Origin: Rutidosis leptorrhynchoides
Taxonomy: Eukaryota; Streptophyta; Magnoliopsida; Asterales; Asteraceae
Length of the DNA stretch: 64,000 nucleotides
Direction of reading: 5' to 3'
NCBI RefSeq assembly: GCF_046630445.1
Contig: NC_092338.1
Span: 224,510,501-224,574,500, forward strand
Both the position numbers and the translations under genes were made by a program. The notes beneath the pieces are model-generated. The model made no database searches. It saw only the letters and a program-made list of their open reading frames with translations, and had not been told where the DNA came from. Below are positions 50,574-59,351 of this stretch, in pieces (position 1 is the first letter of the stretch; every line of letters starts with the position of its first letter).

Positions 50574-50588
50574 AAGTGTGGGAATATT
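50574..50588 (+). other. Polypurine tract of element 1
   Basis: AAGTGTGGGAATATT directly before the TGATAATGC start of the 3' LTR, conserved at 53452-53466 in element 2. Primes plus-strand DNA synthesis in LTR retrotransposons. Confidence 0.75.
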
Positions 50589-51458
50589 TGATAATGCTAA
50601 AAACGAACATATATTTCATCTCATTATCCCTCAAGAAAGACAAGCTTTTAGTTGCAGTTGTCCTATTTACAAGGAATATTTGTTTAAATATTAAAATGTG
50701 AAGACAAAAGACAGATTCGACGAATTGAAGACGCAAACGACCAAAAAGCTAAAAAGTACAAAGTACAAGCAAAGAGGTTCAAATTATTGATGAGAAACGT
50801 CTCAAAATTACAAGAGTACAAGACGCAAAACGCAAAGTACAAGATATTAAATTATGCGAAAGGACGTTCGAAAATCCAGAACCGAGACATGAACCAACTT
50901 TCAACATATGACGCAACGGACCAAAAGTTACAAATTAATTATGTATATAAATATAATATAATATATAATTAATTATATAAATTATATATTTATATTATAT
51001 TTATATAATTAAATCCGTCGGCAGACTAAGATCCAAACTTGTGTGAGCTGGATTCCACAGCTCCGCACTCGCGGAGCTTTGAAGACAAAAACCTCCGCAC
51101 TCACGGAGGTCAAACAGTATTATGTGGGCCTATAAAAGGCCGAGCATTCGGCCGATTTTTTTACACCTTTTTCATTTTCATCATACGTAAAATATATATA
51201 TATATATATATTATAATTTTAATTTTAATTTTAATTTTAATCCTAATAATAAGGGTATGTTAGCGAATGTTGTAAGGGTGTAAGTCGAATTTCTGTCCGT
51301 GTAACGCTACGCTATTTCTAATCATTGTAAGTTATGTTCAACCTTTTTACATTAATGTCTCGTAGCTAAGTTATTATTATGCTTATTTAATGCCGAAGTA
51401 ATCGTGATGTTTGACTAAATATTAAATTTAGGTAATTGGGCTTTGTACCATAATTAGG
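50589..51458 (+). mobile_element. Element 1, 3' LTR, cut by element 2
   Basis: Matches 35761 to about 36697 of the 5' LTR apart from substitutions and a shorter TA tract, then ends at ACCATAATTAGG where element 2 starts. Palindrome pair B is at 51061-51076 and 51093-51108; the TATA inverted repeat is at 51127-51141. Confidence 0.88.
51061..51153. promoter_or_regulatory. Palindrome pair B and TATA inverted repeat in 3' LTR
   Basis: CTCCGCACTCGCGGAG at 51061-51076 and CTCCGCACTCACGGAG at 51093-51108 (32 bp apart), then GGCCT-ATAAA-AGGCC at 51127-51141 and a second inverted repeat to 51153. Confidence 0.8.
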
Positions 51459-53451
51459 TGATGTGAAGCGAGGTGTATATAAAATAGTTTATATTTTACT
51501 AGGAAAAACTATTAAATACGATACAATTTTACACAAGATATTTATTTATTTATAGAATGGATATACTTAAACCTTGCTACAACACTTATAGGCAGTGTAC
51601 CTAATCGTACAGTAGTGTAGTTTTTAGTAAGTCCGGTTCGTTCCACAGGGAAATCTTTAAACAAAGCTCAACGCTATATTAGTTTACTTTTATAAAAATA
51701 CAAATATATATATAAGTAATATTATTATTATAAAGGGGGGTTTTTACCGTTTAATGACCGGTTTGTCGATTTTAAGACTTTAGTCGCAGTTAAAACCTAA
51801 TGTAAAATATAAAATAAATATAAGACTTAAATTAAAGCGTAAAGTAAATAACGATAATGAAATTGCGAATAATAAAAATGCGATAAAATAAAATTGCGAT
51901 AATTAAAAAGTACGATAATTAAAAGTGCGATAAAATAAATTAACAATTAATAAAATGCGATAATTAGAAGTGCAATTAAATATAAAATAAAGGAAATTAA
52001 ATATGATATAAAAGAATTATGCTTATTTAAACTTCCGTAATCATGATGTTTGACGTGTTGATTTTAATTATATGCCCATGGGTTAATTGTCCTTTGTCCT
52101 GGATTATTCAATATGTCCGTCTGGTTTTTGTCCATAACAGTCCATCAGTCATAAATATAAATTGCAAGTGTCCTTGTCAAATTATTATTATACCCGAAGT
52201 TAAATATTCCAACTAATTGGGGATTCGAATTGTAACAAGGTTTTAATACTTTGTTTAATGAATACACCAGGTTATCGACTGCGTGTAAACCAAGGTTTTA
52301 CTACTTTGTTAACAATTACACCAATTACCCTTGAATGTAATTTCACCCCTGTTTTAATTATTCTAGTGGCTATTAATCCATTTCCGTGTCCGGTTAAATG
52401 AACGATTATTCGTACATATAAATACCCCGCCCATCGTGTCCGATCGAGTGTATATGGTAATTTATAGGGACGCCCAATTGTAAATCTTTATATTAACATT
52501 AACAAACTTTCATTTAGTTAAACAAATATAAAGCCCATTAATAGCCCATAGTCTAGTTTCCACAAGTGTCGTTCTTTTGTCCAAACCCCAATTATGGTAC
52601 AAAGCCCAATTACCCAATTTTAGTAATTAGCCCAACATCATGATTACTTCGTTTTAAATAAGCATAATAATAACTTAGCTAAGAGACATTAATATAAAAA
52701 GGTTGAACATAACTTACAATGATTAAAAATAGCGTAGCGTTACACGGACAGAATTTCGACTTACACCCTTACAACATTCGCTAACATACCCTTATTATTA
52801 GGATTTAAAATTAAAATTAAAATTAAAATATAAATTATATATATATATTACTCGTATGAATGAGAAGAAAAAAAGATGATCATATTTGATCAGAATTCGG
52901 TTGGCTTTATAGCCAGAGTTGAAAATTGGGGCTCCGCGACTCGCGGCAAAATGCCCTTAAAACTCCGCGAGTCGCGGAGATGTATTTACAGCTCACACCC
53001 TTGGAGTTTCTTGCTGTCGACGGTTTTTAATATATATATATATAATATATATATATAATTAATATAATTAATTATATATTATATTATATTTATATACATA
53101 GTTAACTTGTAATTTTTAGTCCGTTGCGTCGAGCGTTAAGAGTTGACTCTGGTCCCGGTTCCGGATTTTCGAACGTCCTCGCGTACAATTTAATATCTTG
53201 TACTTTGCGTTTTGAATCTTGTACTCTTGTGATTTCGAGACGTTTCTTATCAATAATTGGAACCTTTTTGATTGTCTTTTGTTCTTTTGAGCTTTTTGGT
53301 CGTTTGCGTCTTCAAATCGTCAAATCTGTCTTCTGTCTTCACCTTTTATTATTTAAACGAATATCACTTGTAAATAGAACAATTGCAACTAAAAGCTTGT
53401 CTTTCTTGAGGAATAATGCTATGAAATATATGTTCGTTTTTAGCATTATCA
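51459..53451 (-). mobile_element. Element 2, 3' LTR (1993 bp)
   Basis: The plus strand starts TGATGTGAAGCGAGG and ends TTTAGCATTATCA, the reverse of the element 1 LTR ends. The outer parts match the element 1 LTR well. The promoter part differs in sequence but keeps the same layout of palindrome pair and TATA inverted repeat. GCGATAATTAAA-type short repeats lie at 51840-51990. Confidence 0.9.
52902..52979 (-). promoter_or_regulatory. Palindrome pair C and TATA inverted repeat of element 2 LTR
   Basis: On the minus strand: perfect CTCCGCGACTCGCGGAG (52979-52963), a second copy lacking the last two matching bases (52948-52932), 31 bp apart, then TGGCT-ATAA-AGCCA (52915-52902) around TATAAA, about 17 bp further. 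The order and distances mirror element 1. Confidence 0.8.
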
Positions 53452-53466
53452 AATATTCCCACACTT
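53452..53466 (-). other. Polypurine tract of element 2
   Basis: AAGTGTGGGAATATT on the minus strand, directly before the 3' LTR. Confidence 0.75.
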
Positions 53467-55517
53467 GAGGGTTGCTTGTCCTCAAGCAATATCGTCTTGA
53501 AATACTAGAATCACTTCTTTATTCTTCACACTTTGTACATCAGTGATTTCTATACGGCGGTATAAACAATGGTAGTAACGATATGGTTTACAGTCCCACA
53601 TGACTATAAAAATTTAGATCCATTAAGGAAATTGGATCTTTATGAAAACATTTGATCTTTTGAAATCTAGTTTTTACCCTAGATAAGTTTTCCGGAATAA
53701 CCCTTTACCGGTGTTTGCAAAATATTTTTTTGTGGGTTTGGTGGGTTTTAGATTTGAAAATTTTAGCTCAAAACTTGCTGTTTTGTGTCACCCACTTGCT
53801 AACCTTGTATTTGGAAAGCAACACGTCCAGTTTACTTGTTCCGTATATTACCTTTCGGCAAACTACCGTCCGGTTGTAAAGGAAAGCGTTTGAACAAGCA
53901 ACTGTTAAGGCAATGTCCCGTGACATGCTTTTGATTATGGTCTATAACGTGTCGGACGCAATTACTATCCTTGGTAGGAGCAATAGTAAAGCTCACCCTT
54001 ATAATTTGTCGGTTTGGCACAAAGTCCTGTCTTTGACCATGCTATGCAACCACCGTTCTTACGGTTGACACCCGATTTAGTTCAGGTGACCTAATGAATT
54101 CCAGGTGAATTCTTAGGATTTTACGTTCAATGGTAATGAACGCATTGAAAATAGGGTTTTCAGAAAACAAATCGGTTTGTAATTTTTGATCAAAATATTT
54201 TCTCGTTTAAGCTCGAGTTTAGATATCATTGAATTCCATGAGTTTGAATTCTCAATCTTTAAGGTCAATCTCTAGGATTGAGTAATATCAGTCTTAAAAG
54301 CTGATTTTTAATCTTTAAGGAGATTATCCTTTCTGGGGATCTGATTCATTAGTCTTATCAAGCTAATTTGCACGGTGCCCCCCCCATTGTACGAGATAAA
54401 TCCTTCTCATGGTTAGGATAAATCTGACCACTTGGCGACCCTGTTTAATGCTGAGGTCCGTGGATTTCCTGCTGATTTTAGTGATGACTTTTCTAGATTT
54501 TTCGTCAACCTACAGCTGGTCTGGACGACAACTTCATGACCTAAATCAAGAAGCGCGTGTCTTTTTCGGAAGACTTTACTTCCTTTTAATGATGGAATTG
54601 ATTCATCGTGTAGATCCATCTCTTCTTTTCTTTCATTGGGTAAAACAGTTTAGTTTAGTCCAAAGCAAAAGTATTTTCAGTTATTTGTTACAGATATATG
54701 TGACATATGTTTAAAATAACTTGGTAAATTTTCCCACACTTGGCTTTTATTTTCCTTTTTATCGTCCTCTATTCTATTTTAAATGAATTTTAACATTTTA
54801 GTTTGTTTCTCAATTTATGTCCTTTCCGAGGTAACAATAATTTCGGTGTTAAAACCTAGTTTTATCGTTCATAAATATGTATAAACATGATTTGAATTCA
54901 TTTAATTGAAAATTTTTACTAGAATTGGGTAGTCAGTATATAAGACTAGGGCTGTTCTTTTTTATCAGAGAGCACTAGATTCTAATACAACTACTGCTTT
55001 ACTAGTATTTTTAATGGTAACCAAGTGTATAAAGTAAAAATTTTTAAAATCCGAAAGAATTTAACCCCTTCCCACACTTAAGATCTTGCAATGCCCTCAT
55101 TTGCAAGAAATCAGTAACAATTTAAATTATTGAGGGTGATTTGTGTGAAAATGATTAAATTTTTACCAAAGTTTCCAAATATATTGGCGTTTGTTTGCTG
55201 AATGATAAATGGTGCACATCATTTGTTCATTCCGTCTTGTTGTTATTTCACATGTATTTTGCATCTTGTCGTCAAAATTAGTTGCTTTTGCTGAACTTAA
55301 TGCCAGTCTTTGAAAATGCGTTGTTTTACCCTGTTGTGTACATAAGATAAACTGCAAACATATATACATATTTTTGAAGTTTGGTTTATTACCCCACATT
55401 CAAAAATTATTAAAATCTAAGAATAAAAGTTAGATAATTATAAAAATGATTACAATATTAACAAAAGTATTAAACATATCAATAATTACAAATTACAAAA
55501 TAAAAAAAATAAGTAAA
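53467..55517 (-). other. Element 2, 3' non-coding region
   Basis: Counterpart of 48484-50573. Polypurine-like copies at 54729-54741 and 55065-55080, stem-loop motif at 54845-54856 and the 68-codon ORF at 54413-54619. Other small ORFs (53832-54020, 55163-55399) are interrupted in element 1. Confidence 0.7.
54413..54619 (-). CDS. Conserved 68-codon ORF (element 2)
   Basis: Opens MDLHDESIPSLKGSKVFRKR and ends VAKWSDLS. Start and stop line up with 49417-49623 of element 1, where one codon is now a stop. It is basic and has no recognised domain. Whether it is translated is unknown. Confidence 0.3.
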   Translation of the reverse strand: MDLHDESIPSLKGSKVFRKRHALLDLGHEVVVQTSCRLTKNLEKSSLKSAGNPRTSALNRVAKWSDLS

Positions 55518-57541
55518 CTAAGGATGATATTGGTACCAATAGGGGTTCCACGCATAACCATAAGTGCTATAGAATGCTTCGGCAGGGTCATACGTAGGAT
55601 ATGGTGGCTGCATCTCTATCGACCAAGGAGGGAAGACGGGTTTCGGTGTAGGAATATAGTTTCTACCTATATGTTGGCAATGCGCTATGATCTGGTTCTG
55701 ATGAACTTGCCAATCTTCAAATGCTCTCTGTCTAGCATTTTCGTATTCCTGAGAAGCTATAAACCTATGCATTTCTTGCATCTCATTCCCCCTCCTACAT
55801 TACCTTGCTGCTGGTTTCTCTCTACCTGTGGATGTCTACCATTGTATCGTACTGCGGCGTTATTTCGCCGCTTCAAAACTTTCGCACCATGGTATACATT
55901 TAAACCTATAGTGTCGCGGGGTTCCGGCTCTTCTACTAATAATCCCCCCCGACTTATATCCACACCGAGATATTCACCAATCAAAGTAATAAAAATACCA
56001 CCTCCTATTATGCTATGTGGACGCATCCCCCGAACCATAGCTGATAAATAATAACCCACACAATATGGTATACTTACAGCGCTCTGTGGGTCTCGAATAC
56101 ACATATGGTAAAACAAATCTTGTTCATTTACCTTTTCTTTGTTTTTACCCCTTTGTGTAATCGAATTAGCTAAAAACCTATGTATTACTCTTAATTCGGC
56201 TCTATCTATATCCAAATAAGAGTAGTTTCCCCCTTTGAAACGGTGATGGCTTGTCATTTGACTCCACACACCGTGTGTATCAAAATTCTCATCTATCTTT
56301 CTACCGTTTAGTATCAATCCTCTACAATCGGCAGACGCTAATTCCTCAGGCGTATATATACGTAAAGCCTGAGCCATGTCCAGTAAAGACATGTGGCGCA
56401 TCCAACCGCCTAACAAAAATCTAATAAAAGAACGATTGGTTAAACTAGCTACCCGATCATTCAACTCTATACTACATAACAGCTCTTCACACCATACTTT
56501 ATATACAGGTCTGCGTATGGTGAATAAACATATCCAGTCATTAAAAGAAGAATTACCATACCTCTGTACAAGTAATTCCCTAATTGGCCCGGCCAATTCT
56601 ACAGCTTCCAAGGGTCCCCATTCTATGACCCTCGGTACCTCAACAACCTTGGAATGAAGAGTATGCAAACCCCGTTGATATTTTGGATAATCTATCCAAA
56701 GTCTGTCAAATCTCAGGTTCGGGTGCAACTGTTCCAAATGCATATCGGAAAAGGTCATGACTGGATGAGGTACATCCTGCTTGTAGTAGTTATCTACCTC
56801 CTGTTGGTCCAAATTCTCAGCAGGAGCATGGCGGGCTTGGGATGAAGATTCACCCCTTTCATTCTGCAAAACACATCAAACACAAATTTTGTGCATCCAA
56901 ATATGCATTAGTGTCAGCAAAATCATCAATCAAAATAATTACAATGACATTATCAATTTATATCAAACTTAAGCTTATTTTCACATTTTTATCAAATCTA
57001 CACTTTTTCAAATAAGCATATACGAAAATTTTCGCCAAGTTCATAAGCATTCAACTCAAATAACATGTCAAAATAATCATTACTAGCAATCAAACAAGTC
57101 TCAAATGGCATTATCTTTCAAAAATCAAGTTCATGAATTTTAGACTTGAAAAAGTCCACTTTAATTCTCAAAATCATGTTTAGGCTCAAAGTTTGGATCA
57201 TTTAACTACCTAGACATGTTACACTACTCAATTTAGCAACAATTCATGACAAAAATCGGCCATAACCTGTTTATATCAAAAAGCCCCAAATTTGCTCAAG
57301 AACACAAACCCTAGATTATTCAAAAATTGAAGTTTAAGGCTTCTAATCATGTTAAACAACATCAATCTAGGTTATACAAGCATAATACATAAACAATTTA
57401 AGTCTAATTACACTAAAAAGCATCAAAATCAAATTGGGGAAAAAAATAGCTCAAGAACACTAAAATTCGAATTAATGGTGTTTAGGTGTAGAAATTTACC
57501 GTTTTTCTTGAGAAATTCTTAGATAGCATCCTTCTCAACAT
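55518..57541 (-). pseudogene. ORF3: spliced env-position protein (element 2), frameshifted
   Basis: Exon 1 57541-57500 (MLRRMLSKNFSRKT), intron 57499-56864 (GTAAAT...TTTTGCAG, 636 bp against 639 in element 1), exon 2 56863 to 55518. The N-terminal exon, intron position and phase match element 1. The frame is open from 56863 to 55757, past the G-run that breaks element 1. It then shifts at about 55780, so the conserved C-terminus (PPYPTYDPAEAFYSTYGYAW, ORF 55518-55781) lies in another frame. The two copies are therefore broken at different sites, which argues that a longer protein existed in their common ancestor. Confidence 0.75.
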
Positions 57542-57705
57542 GATTTTAGCAAAAAATTTGGTGATTAACGGTTAAAAATTGAGATTTTTGGGGGTGATTT
57601 TCGTGTTTTTGCGGAGCTTTTCGCGTGCAGTTTTGCAGTATGTTTTTGTTTTGGGGAGTAATCTGATCAGTTTTTGCGTTTTATTTTTTTTCTGAGTTTT
57701 GGTCC

Positions 57706-57758
57706 CTCCGCGAGTCGCGGAGATTTTGCACTGCAAACTCCGCGAGTCGCGGAGTTTG

Positions 57759-57795
<37 letters not shown>
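57706..57795. promoter_or_regulatory. Palindrome pair F and A-tract before ORF3 (element 2)
   Basis: Two perfect copies of CTCCGCGAGTCGCGGAG at 57706-57722 and 57738-57754, 32 bp apart, next to a 34-base T run (57762-57795; A run in the element's sense). They lie about 165 bp upstream of ORF3 exon 1, matching pair E. Confidence 0.85.
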
Positions 57796-57800
<5 letters not shown>

Positions 57801-58759
57801 CTTTAACTTATAAATCAATTAAGTATTTAATTTTAAAATTTTGTTTCCCTTGTTATTTAGGACGAGGTCGTTTCGGATCGATGTCCTAGTCCGTCCTTCG
57901 ACAAAATTTTAAAATTTGTCTTTTTGTAGCGATTGTTTTAAAAGCTAAGATTTTTGGGTTTTTTCAATGTTTTTGGCATACTTTAAATTAATAAGATTAA
58001 AAATAATGATAATAAAAGTTCTCGTCCCTCCCTCGGGTAAAGCAATTTCGGTTCAAAGACCTAGTCTTCAACTTACGACGAATTTTAAAAATCATATTCT
58101 TAACTTAATGAGATAAAGTAAATTTTTGTTTTTAAATTCACACAACTTAAATATAAAATTCAAAATTAATAAAAAAAAAATAATCACACCAAACTTAAAA
58201 TTTGAAATGCATAAAATTAAAAATTCATATTTTAAAAATTAAAAATTCACACCAAACTTAATTTAAAAATTCATATTATAAATTCATACCAAACTTATAT
58301 TAATTTTTCAAATATTTACAATTTTAAAAAAAATATTGTTTTTACAAAGTTTACAATATTAATTTAAGATTTAAATATTAATTTTAAAAACATGGTAAAA
58401 AAATAAATTAAAAATCTTTTTGTCTTTTTATCCCACTTTAATCAATCAAATATTATCAAAAATATGCGCCCCTCTTTTCGGTAAAGTAATTTCGGTTCCA
58501 AGACCTAATTTAACTCATGACGAATTTTTGAAATATTTTGGGTTGATTGATTAAAGATATTTATACCTTAAGAATAAACGTTAAATTTCGCAGTGATGTA
58601 ATAAATTGTTGAATGATATCAATAATTTCGGTCGCCAAACCTAATTTTATTCAATACCAATTTAATACTTTTTAGCGAACAAATTAGCGTTTATTATCAA
58701 AAGGTTAAAAATAAAAATAAAAATAAAAACTGTACAGACATACCTGTGAAATAGATTTC
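57796..58759 (-). other. Non-coding spacer with repeated stem-loop motifs (element 2)
   Basis: Counterpart of 45304-46246. Stem-loop motif copies at 57875-57886, 58050-58061, 58494-58505 and 58630-58641 (plus-strand coordinates) lie at positions matching element 1. Confidence 0.65.
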
Positions 58760-59176
58760 TTAGTTATATGATCTATTATATTCATAAGATAGTCGGTTTA
58801 ATTGGTTTTCCATGGCTGCATAGGCGTAACCTCGAGCATTCATTGTCTTTTCTTCTAAACATATGAACGGTCCGTCTCTGCATAAAGTAACAAATTCGGT
58901 ATTTGAATAGGTTTGATTATTTGAACATTTACCTCCATGTGACCATTTTCCGCATTTGTGACATCGTTCTAGGTGTCGTGCTCTTCTTTTCGCTGCGGAT
59001 TTTGATTTTCCTTTACCAAATTGTAACTTATTATCTTCGCATCTGGATCCTTTTCTAACTCCGTCCATTCTTTCTCTGATTACTGATACTAATTCACTCG
59101 GTAATATATCATTATTTCTTTTAGTGATCAAAGCGTGTAGCATTAGACCATGGTTTAGTTCACAGGCAGTCTTCAT
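58760..59176 (-). CDS. ORF2: basic Cys/His-finger accessory protein (element 2), intact
   Basis: 138 residues opening MKTACELNHGLMLHALITKR, with the basic run GKSKSAAKRRARHLER joined to C-H-K-C-x4-H-x3-C, then a tail ending LNRLSYEYNRSYN. It is uninterrupted although gag-pol beside it has stops. Compared with element 1, most changes lie before and after the basic run and finger. It could bind RNA or DNA, complement the atypical gag knuckle, or act on host defence. None of these is shown by sequence. The stop is 174 bp upstream (genomic plus sense: downstream) of gag-pol's end, and it has its own ATG, so it would need its own mRNA or reinitiation. Confidence 0.72.
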   Translation of the reverse strand: MKTACELNHGLMLHALITKRNNDILPSELVSVIRERMDGVRKGSRCEDNKLQFGKGKSKSAAKRRARHLERCHKCGKWSHGGKCSNNQTYSNTEFVTLCRDGPFICLEEKTMNARGYAYAAMENQLNRLSYEYNRSYN

Positions 59177-59337
59177 TTCGTAAAAACCTAAAAAAAAATA
59201 AAAATTCAGAATGGGGGGAGAAGACTAGTTCTTTAGGGTCTGCTAGGGAAAGACCATACGTGTTCCATTTTCGAGAACTACACGAAAACAGACAATCTAA
59301 CTCTAACAGAAATACATATTATCCTTTAAAGACTTGA

Positions 59338-59351
59338 TTCTCCCCACACTT
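59338..59351 (-). other. Polypurine-tract-like copy at the gag-pol end (element 2)
   Basis: AAGTGTGGGGAGAA on the minus strand, overlapping the gag-pol stop, as in element 1. Confidence 0.6.

Larger units (their letters stand above)
35761..51458 (+). mobile_element. Element 1: Athila-like Ty3/gypsy retrotransposon, interrupted
   Basis: 5' LTR 35761-37804, primer site 37813-37830, gag-pol 39161-44759, ORF2 44929-45303, ORF3 46457-48483, 3' non-coding region, polypurine tract 50574-50588, and the first 870 bp of the 3' LTR from 50589. The 3' LTR stops at 51458 where element 2 begins. The rest of it should lie beyond element 2, outside the window. The LTR parts that can be compared differ by roughly 2 percent in the first 350 bp. 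The tRNA-Asp-type primer site, integrase without chromodomain and an extra ORF in env position place it near Athila. Confidence 0.9.

Noticed and set aside
53832..55399. Small minus-strand ORFs in the 3' region of element 2
   Set aside because: Their counterparts in element 1 are broken by stops or indels and no domain is seen; only the 68-codon frame keeps both ends.
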